A DNA stretch of 64,000 nt from Tethya wilhelma (lineage: Eukaryota; Porifera; Demospongiae; Tethyida; Tethyidae), in contig CAXIPT010000004.1 of assembly GCA_964030475.1 (NCBI GenBank), forward strand, positions 4,940,109 to 5,004,108. The letters are read 5' to 3'. The notes under the pieces were generated by a model, which did not search any database, was not told the DNA's origin, and was given only the letters and a program-made list of their open reading frames with translations. Of the stretch, positions 1 through 11,383 are shown piece by piece. The translations under genes were made by a program, and so were the position numbers. Position 1 is the stretch's first letter, and each line of letters starts with the position of its first letter.

Positions 1-665
1 GGTTGGACTACAATAGACCCAGAAACCTTCAGTTGGTGTGTGATGCCATCAATGATGGGTGGGGCACTCGTCTCCATGCCAACAAGAAAGATGACATCAT
101 CTGTAACGACCGATGGAAGGTATACTGATAGAGAATTAGTTACAATGAAAGATTATGGTTTCTTTTTTGTGTGTTTTTTAGGTTTCTGGGAGCTCGGCTA
201 AGCTGGCCAAGAATCCAGCTTATCACCATTTTACGCTACTTTTGAATGTTGATATGGAGAACTTACACGGAGTACTCAATCCCCATCAACAAGTTAGTAC
301 TATAGATCATTGCCTATCAAGATCTACTTTAATGTGGTTGTTTTTTACATACACATATATACACACGTGACAGCTTCACATATCTCAAACCAGTGCTACT
401 AACAGTATTCGGTCCCAAGTTATCAACTTGAGTTCCCTGGTTCCGGAATTGAACTATGACAATGTCAGTGCTGCCATTGCTGACAGGTTCTATGATGTAC
501 ACAACATCACTACTGGAAGAAAAGTAAGTCTCTTGTGGAACGGTATGTCTGTTTGACTCATACTGAGCACCTGTTTGTGAGTAAATAATAAATGTGGCAA
601 TTATGATAATGAGCTAATAAAGTCTTGTTAATTTTAAGGGGTTTTTTCATGATTACATATACATC

Positions 666-702
<37 letters not shown>

Positions 703-1188
703 ATACAAAGGTTGTCAGTATTGATCCAACATGCGAAACAACATTTCCTGGTGTCACTATGATGAGAAAAGAACTTGAGGTAGGTTTATTGATACTTTAA
801 TATCACATAGATGATAATTTGTGTGCCCTCTTCATACAGGGGTGGGAATGGGTGTATGGAAAGACACCCAAGTTTTGGGTAACAGCATCAAAAGAAATTA
901 ACCATTTCGGGAAGATTGTAAGTAGCACAAACATACGTTACATATTCATGCATGACATTGTATACTATTTGGTTGGCCTTGATTCCAGGCAAGAGCATAA
1001 TAATTATTGTACTCTTGACGAGGGATAGCCATGGAAAATTAATCTTGTTATCTTTGTGCAGACCTTTACTGGTGAGATTGTACATGGCTGCTTGCATAGC
1101 TGTTCACTTGATGTAGCACAATGTCAGAATGACTCCAGTCACCCTCTTCTCCTCTCTCAGACAGCTGATTTAATGGATCGCATTACTG
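1..1188 (+). CDS. LIPT1: Lipoyltransferase 1, 3' part (partial)
   Basis: Mitochondrial lipoyl amidotransferase, which moves the lipoyl group onto 2-oxoacid dehydrogenase E2 subunits. Six exons are readable: about 3-119, 182-292, 394-523, 711-779, 840-917 and 1062-1188. The peptides SGSSAKLAKNPAYHHFTLLL (catalytic domain, lipoate-binding SG..K and YHH.TLL) and GWEWVYGKTPKF (C-terminal domain) match the pattern of vertebrate LIPT1. The N-terminal half lies before the window. The reading frames of exons 2 and 3 do not join cleanly with the obvious GT/AG pair at 293/393, so one splice site, or one base, is uncertain. The last exon was not identified; without a splice after 1188 the frame stops at 1271. 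A possible acceptor before 2139 gives only about ten more codons. Identity is secure, exon ends less so. Confidence 0.85.
668..701. repeat. Poly(T) tract in LIPT1 intron
   Basis: An uninterrupted run of about 34 T lies directly upstream of the acceptor of the 711-779 exon, acting as an extended polypyrimidine tract. Length may vary between individuals or be inexact in the assembly. Confidence 0.9.
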
Positions 1189-1300
1189 GTATGTCAATTG
1201 CAAGCAAAGCAATTAGTATACTCAGTGCGGTAAAATGTCGGCTAGTATATTTAGGCTGGTTCACAATTTAACATTGTATAACAACATACCATAGTTACTG

Positions 1301-1698
1301 TACCATATAGCGGGAAATTTTTGGGGGTGTAAATTTTCGTGAAAAGCCTAGACCATGCTTCAAAAGATATATTCGTGGTTTTAATTTTCGTGACTCAAGT
1401 ATCTCCAACTTACAGCACTTGAAGGTCTTGTGACAGTTTACCTGCTGTGGTATACATGTAGAATACTATTCTATAGCTAGATACTAGCCATTTAGACTGT
1501 AAACTTCTTGAAAGGACGGGTAAGAGACAGAGAACTGAAATCTTTGACAACGTGCAAGTGGCCGATATCGTGACTTTTGACCTCAGAAAAAATTTTTGTT
1601 TGAGGGAAAAATTTCATGACTCAGGGGTTAGTCACAAAAATAACGAAAGTTTGCACAAATTGCACCCCACGGAAATTTCCCGCTATACGGCCGGGTAT
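1301..1698. mobile_element. MITE, TACCGTAT family, long copy
   Basis: The left end reads TACCATATAGCGGGAAATTT and the right end is its reverse complement (GGAAATTTCCCGCTATACGG). Inner sequence also pairs in part (TTTTCGTGA-type motifs). There is no protein-coding capacity. The same terminal motif occurs at 51197, and related termini at 35978, 42065 and 57613. The rest of 1272-2591 shows no gene. 2180-2590 resembles the 3' flank shared by the Pmp-like genes. Confidence 0.75.
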
Positions 1699-2534
1699 AT
1701 ACATCAGGAAATGTTTACAACTACTGTTAAGTTGCTAACTTATTTCTATGACAATCTTTACCAAATCAGTTATCTAAGTTTGCAAATAAACAAGCAAAAA
1801 TTCAACAAGTACAAATTTTTAGCAAAAGTTTTACTATCTATGGTACAGTATAACTAACACAACTGATGCAGAATTGGAATTCTCATGTTGTACAGGTTCA
1901 TTGCTATAGTAATGACTATATATGGTGGTAACAATGTTGAGTTATTTAATTTTGTCGATAGGATTGGAATGAGTGTTTTCAGTGTTTGATCTTGTAGATG
2001 CTCATTGCTATGTATATATGTACAGTAAACCAATTGAGCTTTCATAGCATAAAAAAGAAATTGGTATTTACAAGATGTTTCAATCGATCCATGGATCTTC
2101 ATCTGCTAGAACATTTTTTGCTATGAATGCTCAACAGGTCTATTCTGTCATAATTTCAGTTTGCATCTATAGAGCAAAATGTGTATTGTATGTGAAGATA
2201 TTGTGAACCAGCCTTATGTGCGTATAGTGTATAGCTAGCTATAGGTCTTGTATAGAAAACAATTAAATGATTTGAAGCTGGCTTGCATTCACACACAATC
2301 TTAGGGTTAAGGTTCTGGTATAGTGATGTTGAAAAACTGCTGAGATTATCTGATGATCACAAAACTGATTCAAATTTTAATTTAAATTCTAAATCAAACT
2401 TACAAGAAATTAGCCAATGGATAGTGACATTATTGTAGCAAAATTTTTATATGCATTTTTCCACTCTTTATAAAATCATTATCGTATACTCTGATTACAA
2501 AGGATGTTAAAAGGTATATCGTAATCCACACAAT

Positions 2535-2540
2535 TTTATT
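2535..2540 (-). terminator. Poly(A) signal of Pmp-like gene 1
   Basis: TTTATT on the plus strand is AATAAA for the minus-strand gene, about 50 bases beyond its stop codon. Confidence 0.5.
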
Positions 2541-2591
2541 TGTTAATATATTAGCATATAGTCTATGCGTACAAAGGTATACTTATAATAG

Positions 2592-5500
2592 TTACTCTAC
2601 TAACAGTGGTTCTTTTAGTTCAATTGATGAGTGTGTGTGTATTTGAGCTGCTCTGGCTCCAGTATTATCAGTGAAGGGGGTTTTCCTGGCTATTGTCTTG
2701 ATGATACCAATTCGAGTTAGTGCACGTATTAAAGGAGAGCTCACTTGTTTTAATGCCTGAGAAATAATATGCAAACACTGACTTCCCTTGTGAGTGGATT
2801 TCACTTTCAAGTACACATGACTCACTACAATTGCCAGTGAAACTACTAGAGCAATAGAAACTGATGATTTGATGACTTTGTCTTGATCTCCTCCTGTCAG
2901 TCTAGTGTAGAAAGTAGCTGCTGATAACATGCCAAGATTTAGCAGGAAAACATATTCCAAGATGTCCAAGTAAATTGTTTTGTAGATCCCTCCAAGGTAT
3001 GCAAGATAGGTCAGCAAACAGAAGGAGGTTATGGAAGTGATTAGGAGATTCAGAGCTGGATCATTACGTAAGTTCAAAGAGAAGGCAACAAAGAGTAGTG
3101 CACGGATCAGTAGAAGCAACCCAGGCCAGTAGCGATGTTTCTCCTTATAAGGGCCAGTGTGAGCATCAAAGAAAGGCTTTAGTTTCCATACCCAAGAGAG
3201 AAGAAAGTGGTAGGGAAGACGCTGCAGCCACTGAATGGTGAGAAGGACTAGTGTGTAAGGAGCTGAAACAAGAACAAGAAGTAGTAAAGCAGCAACAAAC
3301 AGCACAGCATGTTTTGCTTCGAGGAAGTCAACATTTCCATCATAAAGCCAAACTCTTTGTATGTAGCCATCTGGGTAAACCAGTTGAGCTGAAGAGAAGG
3401 TGGTTATAGTGATTCGAAGTAGCTTTGTATAGGAGAGTAGGAAGAGTGTTCCTAATGCTGGTACAGCATACTCTCCACTGAGCTTTGCTGCAAGTGAAGA
3501 GCGTCGACTAGCCATTATTATTGCTATCACTAGGAACCAGATGTAGAGAGGAAAGAGAAACTGTAGCCACGTCTTAATGTAAGCATCCAGGCCATTTATG
3601 AAGCATGTTTCAACACCTATGTCAAGGTTGAGCCAAGCTATGTACCATCTAAAGAATGTATTTGCTGTTTCTATTGGGAAAAAAGTTGCTTGGTTAGCAC
3701 TTACAATATTGGCATAAAAGATGAATGCATTCACAGTTCCTTCAGCTACTGTCAAGTTTAGCACGATGATCAAAACAACAAGAGCTAGTCCAAGTAGGAG
3801 GAATACAGGTATAACCAGTATAGCCCAGAGTGAAGAACACTTCTTACACTTGTTTGATCCAAATATGTGACTCAGATTTCCTTGGCATGATCCACAAAGG
3901 ATACCTGAGCGTTCGAAATTACACTGGTTGTTTGGTTTCTCTAGACTAAGGAATTGGACCTCATTTATGCAATAGTCTAGTGGGCAGTTGTTGTGTACCA
4001 GCACTCCATGGGTCGTTGTATTGAGAATGTGTTTGAAAGTTGCATTGATCCATTGTTGAGGAGTCTTAAGAATTGTGTATGTTGTTATGTCACACTCAAC
4101 TCCTTTTTCTAGCAGTTCTTTCTTGCAAAGGCAAGAGCTTGAGTTTTGGTCAAATTCATACCCCAATGGACAAGTTAGTAGTGGAATCATTACATTTAAT
4201 TGACTATACAATAACTTGACCTCTAGTCTAGTTTTGTTCGATGCTAATGTCAACAGGTTTGGTCCAGGCTCCTCAATTTTGTTCAGTGTAGTGTCAACTG
4301 TGAGTTTCAAGGATTCGTTGTCATTTGGGGATTTAATGGTGTAGTTAACAGTTGTGCAATGTTTGTCAACAATCTGAACCTTTTGTAATTCATTCACTTT
4401 TATGGAAGTGTTTACAAAAGATGCTAACACAATGGCAGGTGCTGTCCCAAACCTCTGACCAACTGCCACCACTTTCAATTGAAATGACTGACCTGGGTAC
4501 AAGGTGTTAATTTTGAGATCGGTAATGTTACATTGTGGTATTGAATCATTGCATATACACACTCTTGTGGGAGTTGAAGCCACCTCAGAGAGATCACCAG
4601 CAGAACCAGTTATATTTGCTTTGTTGAGTGCTCCAAAAAAACCATGGCCACAAATGTCTATCCAACCACCATAAATTGCACTGCCAGCATATGCAGCAGC
4701 AGTGTTGTTGATAAAAACTGTTGCATTTTCAACATTCCCACGGTTTATTAGAGAACCTTCATACCCAAATGCACATATTATATTTTTCACAGCCAGTAAA
4801 CCATATACTTTTACATAATCATTATGTGCTATGAAAACCGCCCCTCCTGCATGGCTAGCTGAATTTCCAATAAACTGAACTTGAGATACAAGTAGTCCAA
4901 GATAGTGTTCTTTTGCATAAAATACTATGGACTGTCCATATAGTGCCATTGCTCCCCCATCATACCCTTTGTTGTTGATGAAGTCCACAGAAGAAAGAAT
5001 AATGATTTTTGATTTGTCCAATGCTGTGATACCACCACAGTTTTTGCCCACATTGTTCTGGAATGATAGACTCCCTCCAAACCTGACTTGTAATTGTGAG
5101 TTTACTACGAAAACGGTTGTTCCACTGTTTTTTTCCGAAATATTGTCACTAAATATGTTCACACCAGAGAAATCTATGATCGAATTTTCATTTGTAGAAA
5201 GGCTTATTCCGCTGTTGTGTGTAAAACTTGCAAACTCAATTTTGACCATTGCAGCATTAAAACTGGCTAAACTATTGTTGGAGCAACTTCTTGTGAGATT
5301 CAAGCTACTTATCTTCAGATCAGCACAAGATGATAACAATCCATTATTACAACTACATGGCACATGATTGAATAATACATTAGTCATCCAAACCTTAAAA
5401 ATTCTTGTTGTGTGAATATCACAACCCACAATAATTAAATTGCTTTGGAGAAACCGGCTATTTTTCAATTCGATTCTCATCCGAACATCCCTTTCTTTGT

Positions 5501-6605
5501 AACACTTCAGATCCAGACCTCTAGATAATACGTCTTGTTCTATCAAGACCATACCATGGCATGATTCTTGATTTCCAACTATTTCAATCTCATTCAGTTC
5601 AACAGAAAGTTTGTAGGGATTCCAATACATTTTCATGCATCCATTATTTTTATAAGAAAACTGTAAGCTGCGATTATGAAAAGTTATTTTTCTAAAAGTA
5701 ACCTCAATAGCACTGAATAATTGCTGGAAATAAACATGTAAACCATTTTTATCAATGTTTTTGTGGCCGGGCATAAAGGCTAAATTACTCATGGACAATG
5801 TTAATAGCGTTTGAGTCCGATAAAAATCAACTGAGGGTGTGTCTTGCGTGAAAATATAGCACTTTGTCCGAAACATTGAGTATTGAAGATTCAAATGTTT
5901 TACTCCAACTGATGCAAAGCATGATGGTAGAGTTAGATGTGCAAAAGCCATGCTCTCTACCGTGATGTTTCCTGGGTTAGCAACTACTATTGTAAATGTA
6001 CTGCATTCTTTGTAAAAGGAATTGAAGAAATATTGCCGCTCACTATCACTTGCAATCATGGCTCTTGGGTCGGGTAGGAATCTCTTGAAGTCATTTTCCA
6101 GCTGCAGACTCTCTGAGACACAATCACTGAAATTGAATGTGGAAATTGTGATATTGGTTGAATTCATGAAAGCAAATCCCAAAGAAGAGTTTCCAATGCA
6201 TTTGACCTCACTACAAACGGTCGGCAGCATTGTATCACTGTTGTTGTTGACACATGAGGTACCAACTATTGCAAAGTTGTTAATGTTTTTCACTACGATG
6301 GCACCAAACATCTCGCTAACCTCATGAATACCAGGTAGAAATTGGATCATTGTACTTGATGTGAAAAAAAATTCATAGTTTTTTAGTACTTCCGACAAGG
6401 TAAATGTATCTGAGGAAAGTATCTCACCAGCTCCTGAACCAAGGCCTTGTTCTTTCTCACTCAAGGGAGTATTAGCTGGTCCGTTAGGGGTGATGTAAAC
6501 CACTCGCGAGTAGAATTGAGATGAGCAGCATATCGATATCGTTGAGGCTCCAAGAAGAAAAATAAAGATGTAAGTTGTCACAGTTTCTTCTTTACAAGTA
6601 GCCAT
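2592..6605 (-). CDS. Pmp-like beta-helix polytopic membrane protein, copy 1 (intact)
   Basis: A single uninterrupted 1337-residue frame. An N-terminal signal peptide (about 1-32) precedes RVVYITPNG. Residues about 60-650 carry imperfect right-handed beta-helix repeats of the Pmp/pectin-lyase type, with GYDGGAMALYG near 550 and GSAIYGGWIDIC near 645, and many N-glycosylation sequons. A cysteine-rich stalk (CPLGYEFDQ near 810, then GILCGSC and NKCKKC) leads to eight or nine hydrophobic segments from about 922 to 1270. A short cytosolic tail ends LKEPLLVE. The fold assignment follows the family pattern; the function is unknown. A surface receptor or adhesion role is inference. The start is favoured by the signal peptide directly after Met1. 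Introns are absent although neighbouring genes have many. Confidence 0.85.
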   Translation of the reverse strand: MATCKEETVTTYIFIFLLGASTISICCSSQFYSRVVYITPNGPANTPLSEKEQGLGSGAGEILSSDTFTLSEVLKNYEFFFTSSTMIQFLPGIHEVSEMFGAIVVKNINNFAIVGTSCVNNNSDTMLPTVCSEVKCIGNSSLGFAFMNSTNITISTFNFSDCVSESLQLENDFKRFLPDPRAMIASDSERQYFFNSFYKECSTFTIVVANPGNITVESMAFAHLTLPSCFASVGVKHLNLQYSMFRTKCYIFTQDTPSVDFYRTQTLLTLSMSNLAFMPGHKNIDKNGLHVYFQQLFSAIEVTFRKITFHNRSLQFSYKNNGCMKMYWNPYKLSVELNEIEIVGNQESCHGMVLIEQDVLSRGLDLKCYKERDVRMRIELKNSRFLQSNLIIVGCDIHTTRIFKVWMTNVLFNHVPCSCNNGLLSSCADLKISSLNLTRSCSNNSLASFNAAMVKIEFASFTHNSGISLSTNENSIIDFSGVNIFSDNISEKNSGTTVFVVNSQLQVRFGGSLSFQNNVGKNCGGITALDKSKIIILSSVDFINNKGYDGGAMALYGQSIVFYAKEHYLGLLVSQVQFIGNSASHAGGAVFIAHNDYVKVYGLLAVKNIICAFGYEGSLINRGNVENATVFINNTAAAYAGSAIYGGWIDICGHGFFGALNKANITGSAGDLSEVASTPTRVCICNDSIPQCNITDLKINTLYPGQSFQLKVVAVGQRFGTAPAIVLASFVNTSIKVNELQKVQIVDKHCTTVNYTIKSPNDNESLKLTVDTTLNKIEEPGPNLLTLASNKTRLEVKLLYSQLNVMIPLLTCPLGYEFDQNSSSCLCKKELLEKGVECDITTYTILKTPQQWINATFKHILNTTTHGVLVHNNCPLDYCINEVQFLSLEKPNNQCNFERSGILCGSCQGNLSHIFGSNKCKKCSSLWAILVIPVFLLLGLALVVLIIVLNLTVAEGTVNAFIFYANIVSANQATFFPIETANTFFRWYIAWLNLDIGVETCFINGLDAYIKTWLQFLFPLYIWFLVIAIIMASRRSSLAAKLSGEYAVPALGTLFLLSYTKLLRITITTFSSAQLVYPDGYIQRVWLYDGNVDFLEAKHAVLFVAALLLLVLVSAPYTLVLLTIQWLQRLPYHFLLSWVWKLKPFFDAHTGPYKEKHRYWPGLLLLIRALLFVAFSLNLRNDPALNLLITSITSFCLLTYLAYLGGIYKTIYLDILEYVFLLNLGMLSAATFYTRLTGGDQDKVIKSSVSIALVVSLAIVVSHVYLKVKSTHKGSQCLHIISQALKQVSSPLIRALTRIGIIKTIARKTPFTDNTGARAAQIHTHSSIELKEPLLVE

Positions 6606-6946
6606 GTTGTTACAAGAAACGTATACCTGCTGTCATGTGCACACGCTCAATCGTGTGATCCGATCATACATGTATTGATTATTGGCAGAAATTGATCCCA
6701 TGGATAGTATGGCAATGCAGCAAAGTGTTTTGATTATTTATGCTCAGAAACTATTTTCCTTATAGACTCAAAGTTTTTTTTAAAGTTTTTTTTTTCCCAA
6801 ATCTTAATTTCCATTCAAATGATCATACAAATTTAATATTATTGCATGTGACTCAACTTCTAAAAACCAGTCTTTCTATAATAATAATTATGATACACAC
6901 TAGAATAATTGTATACGAAGGAAAATGATGTTTTCTTTTATTAGTG
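6606..6946. other. Intergenic, no gene seen
   Basis: AT-rich spacer upstream of copy 1. It must contain the copy 1 promoter, but no convincing TATA or known element is evident. No coding frame is supported. Confidence 0.5.
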
Positions 6947-9900
6947 TAAGCATGTTTCAACACAAATGTCAAGGTTGAGCCAAGCTATATGTACCATATG
7001 AAGAATGTGTTAGCTGTTTCTATTGGGAAAAAAGTTGTTTGGTTAGAGTATTTACAATGTTGGGATAAAAGATGAGTGCATTCACAGTTCCTTCGCTACT
7101 GCTAAGTTTAGCTTGATAATTAAAACAACAAGAGCTAGTCTAAGTAGGAGGAATATAGGTAAAACCTGTAAAGTCCAGAGTGAAGAGCACTTTTACACTT
7201 GTTTGATCCAAGTATAAATTATGATTCAAAATTCCTTGGCATGTATGACCCACAAAGGATACCTGAGCGTTCAAATTTACACTGGTTGTATGGTTTCTCC
7301 AAAATGAGGAATTGGTTCTCATTAAGCAATAGTCCAATGGGCAATGGTGGTGTACCAGCACTTCATGACTGCATGGTTGTATTGAGAATGATTTTGAAAG
7401 TTGCATTACTTCATTGTTGGGATGTCCTGAGAATTGTGTTATGTATTAGTTTTTATGTCACATTCTACACCATATGTGTGTGAAGTTCCTCCTTACAGAC
7501 ACGTACGAACTTGAATTTCTATCAAACCTAGCTGTACCCTAATGGACAAGGCAATAGGGTAATGTTAAGGCTTAATTGTTTCTTCAGTATTGGTATATAT
7601 TTCATCTGTGAATAACTGGTATGGACCCAGATCAATGTTTTCATAATCTGGAATGTTTGGTATAATGTTAGTCGTCAACAGTCAACTGTATTAATGCATT
7701 CATTTTCATTTGGGAACTTAACGGTATAGTTCAACCGTACAAAAATTGTAAACATTTTATATATAGGTGTTGTAACTCATTAACTGTAATAGAAGTGTTT
7801 ACAAATGAAGCTGCTACAACTGCTGGTGTGGTTCCCATTCTTGTCCTACAAACGTATACTGATTATTTGTGATTTATATGTCTTGTGAGCTATTCAGTGT
7901 TCCATGTTTTTTTGATTTTTGTGAACATTTGGTTGAGTCACTACATATGCATATCCTTAATGGATTCGATGCTATTGTAGAGGGGTCTTCTTCATGCATG
8001 ATTATTGGTATTTCATATCCGTAATCTCTGTATGGCAACTCTGAATGACTTGTATGGTGATCATCAATTATACAAGAGTCACTGTGTTGGGCTTATACAA
8101 ATGTCTATTCATTCTCCGAACTGCCAGTGTGCACGGAGGTGTTGTTGACAAATTCAAGTTGACTTGTTGTAAAGATGTCTTCTTCTCGGAAAGCTCTTCA
8201 AAATTGAACGACCACAATGCACATATATAAGAATATACTTCCAGATGCATCATAACTCTGTGTGTAGCCATTGTCTTCAATGTAAATGCCTCCTCCTTTA
8301 TTCTGAGCCTGCGCATATTTCCAATAAATTCACAAAAGGCTCCGATGTTTGATACAAACATTGACTTTTTATAGAGAGCTGTTGCCCCTCCATCATATCC
8401 TTTGTTGTTTATGAACTGTGCACTGCCAGGTGTATAAATAACCAGCCTTAAATTTTCTGTTGCTTTTGTTCCACCACAACTTGCACCAGTGTTATTGTTT
8501 AGCCCAAAATTTTCATAAGCTAAAATGTTGTATGTTGTATTGACAAGAGCAATAGTCGAACCACTGTGTTGATTTGCTATATTATGCCTAAATAGAGCAT
8601 CTACCTCAAAATTTAGCAAACTGTGGATCAATGCAAGAGATGTACCATTGTTTCGCAAAAAGTCATTGAACACAAAAAATGTGACGTTAGAAGCAAAGAA
8701 AATCACTAGACTAAGTCCTACTCCGCCACTACAGCTGTCAATAAGATGAAAGTTCGAAGCTGTTTCTAGTCTGTAATCCACAGAAAGTGCAGCTCTACAA
8801 TTGCATGGGACTCTTTCAGTATGTACATCTATGATTTCAATGTCAATAACCACAAAATTTCTTTGAACCATTCTTGAGTAGCACTCCCAAAATGTACAAA
8901 CGCTCATAGTTATACTACTCTGAAACAATTGAATATCTTTAAGTACAACTCTAGTCTTCATTTCTGACAATTTATTTTGACCATATACCCGGTTCTGACC
9001 AAAATAGCTCGAACCCTGCATTCTAAAGATCATAGCACAACACTCTTGATCATTATCAGTCATTGTTAGTTGCTGAACATTGATCTCAATACTAGTGTAT
9101 CGGCTGTTCATATTGCCAAACATAAGGTATCAATGTATCAGAGTCACATTTTTAAGGTCAGCTTTCACTGAATCCAAGTTCTTTATATAAAAATGTCAAG
9201 TCTATATATTATAGTTTTGTTGGTGTGGTGGCTTAGGTTAGCTATGAAAATCAAGTATGCCAAGTTGAATGTAAATTCTCGCCTTTCAGTTGTGTATATG
9301 CTACCACATTTCTCTGAGGAGTCTTAATAATTGCTACTACAACTGTAGTTTCAAAAATAGAGTGTTCTCTCTCAGACTTTGTACTCCTATTGTTACAGTA
9401 ATAATAAAGCATCCTAGGATGGCTTTTGGGTCTTCTTCTAGCACATAACTGATGGAGATGTCATTTGTATAGGCAAATAGTATTGCAAACTGTTCACAGT
9501 AATGAACAGTGTCATTATACACATCCTCTGAATATGTACAGTGATTGTATTCTGTTCCATGAAGCTGTCTAAAATATGCTTCATGCAGTCACTCTGGTAC
9601 TTAAACCACAATTTTTGAAAGCAATTTTTGTTATACCTGATCATGTTTGTGGAGTTTGCAAATACAAGTCTAAACCCATGCAGAATTTGATACATCTACC
9701 TATGCATTACAATTATAGTATAACTGCATAACTGTAACCTTCTGTCGTGTTCCGAGCAGTTACTACTTAATGTTTTGTCATGACCAACAATTGCAAAGTT
9801 GCTAATGATATTCACAATAATTCCATTAAATTGTTTGCTCACCTCATGAATGCCGGGAAGAAGTTGTAGCATAGTGTTTGATGTAAAACAGAGCTCATAG

Positions 9901-10100
9901 TTCCCCAGTACATCTTGCAGGGTGAGATTGGTAGTATCAGGAGAAGGGAAAGTGACCTCCAGTATTGCTGAGCCGTCATGTTCCGCTAATGTAGTGACAG
10001 TTGTCTTGTTGGTAGGAGTGATGTAGATCACTTGGGAGTAGCTGTGACAGAAACAGAAGCTTGAGAAAGCAAGAAGACAGACAAAAACAAAAGTTGTAAT
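6947..10100 (-). pseudogene. Pmp-like membrane protein, decayed copy 2
   Basis: Minus-strand remnant most similar to copy 5 (20892-25034): both have VIYITPTN/MIYITPTN after the signal peptide and the same ectodomain order. The frame is broken into pieces (7140-7406, 8068-9123, 9337-9695, 9696-10031). The signal-peptide region is still readable, but the position matching the copy 5 start codon (10098-10100) reads ATT instead of ATG. At the 3' end only the stalk and the first membrane segments remain (6947-7200); the other membrane segments are gone. Several internal deletions are visible around 7600-7950 and 9300-9600. Not expected to make a protein of the family. Confidence 0.85.
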
Positions 10101-10309
10101 AATGCTTGAATAAATGAGCTATTGTAGCCTGTGCAATCACAACCATACCTGTATGCATGTAGCCTGCATGTGCATATGACTGTCACTATTAAGTGTGTGT
10201 GTCTAATACAGTAACTATATACTGACCTATCTAAACGTCTGTGTATACCAAACATTAATTCATGCATCAGTTCACTCGGGTAGAACCAATTTCCATTTTA
10301 ATGTATTGA

Positions 10310-10525
10310 ACTTGTTGTCAAACATAAAAAGCAAGTTTCTTTCATTATAAAAAAGTAACATAAGGATTCTTACACACACAAAGCAAAGTGAAAGTAAACC
10401 TATGGAAACATGTTTTGTTGAACAAAAAAACTAATATCCACAGGACAAAACCTATTCAACCAAGAAAGCTCAGATCACCCCATAGTCCTGCTGCATGAGT
10501 GCCTTGTCCTTGGGGAAGCACGGTT
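10310..10525 (-). pseudogene. Fragment of the SCYL2 3' end
   Basis: Alignable by eye with 25200-25505: shared blocks include CAAGTTTCTTTCATTATAA, CAAAGCAAAGTGAAAGTAAA, TGTTTTGTTGAACAAAAAA, CCAAGAAAGCTCAGATCA and a degraded CCCCATAG..CTGCTG stretch from the last SCYL2 codons. It lies upstream of decayed copy 2 just as the real SCYL2 end lies upstream of copy 5, so copy 2 and this fragment were duplicated together. The remainder of 10101-11383 holds a hairpin (10751-10821) and no gene. Confidence 0.8.
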
Positions 10526-10750
10526 CTCAAAATGAAAATGTCAGGTTTAAAGTCTTTGAATGATGCCTGCCTAAAAGGAGCCCATGCATGCATGCATGTT
10601 TTTTACAAGTAAAATTAAAAACTGCATGAATAGACCTATAGCTTTGAAAGACACAGAGTAACCTTCTACTGTACAAGAATGAAGGACTGAAACACTATAA
10701 ATTCAACTCTGTATAGACTCAGAATGCACCACAACCAGTCAACCACTCCT

Positions 10751-10821
10751 GTAGTCTCGCGAAGCCACTCTCACATTAATTTTGAGCAAAAGTGAGCTGG
10801 GGTGTGGCTTTGCGAGACTAC
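10751..10821. repeat. Short hairpin element
   Basis: GTAGTCTCGCGAAGCCAC at the left is nearly the reverse complement of GTGGCTTTGCGAGACTAC at the right, with about 35 bases between. It is probably a very small MITE or a remnant of one. Confidence 0.6.
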
Positions 10822-11383
10822 CGCTCCTAGATCCTGCTAATGAGATATCGCTAATAATTTGTGACACAGGCCAGTGTAGGAAGACGTCTGAATAGAAAGT
10901 TGGTAGATGTCTGTGTTGGTTGCTTGGCAATGTGTCTCTTCTCTGATCTCTCAAATTGCAGATTCATATTACTGCTAGGCATCAGTCCATTGCAAGCTTA
11001 GTAATCAATTCAACTGCTGTAAAGAGTTGGTTAGTACCTAACACCCGCCTGGTTCAGTGTCAACATGCCATACACAATAACTTGCAATTGTCACACTAAC
11101 ACATTAGTGGCAACAATTTCTGACAGTCGTATAGTGATGTTGAAGCGGTACAGAGATTAATGATCACAAAACTTGTTATTTAAAACTAATTGTAAATCAA
11201 ACATACAAGAAAGTAACAAATGGATAAGACTATTGTTACAGAATTTAATGTAAAATCTTCCGCATTTATTATAAATGATTACTTATTAATCAAAGGAAGT
11301 GAAATTGTATTAAGTCCACACATTGCTGTACGTTTATGTATTACAGCCTAGTACATAATAATTATCAAATGAGTTATATATAC

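Noticed and set aside
1552..1857. 101-residue plus-strand frame
   Set aside because: It overlaps the end of a MITE and shows no domain or splice support.
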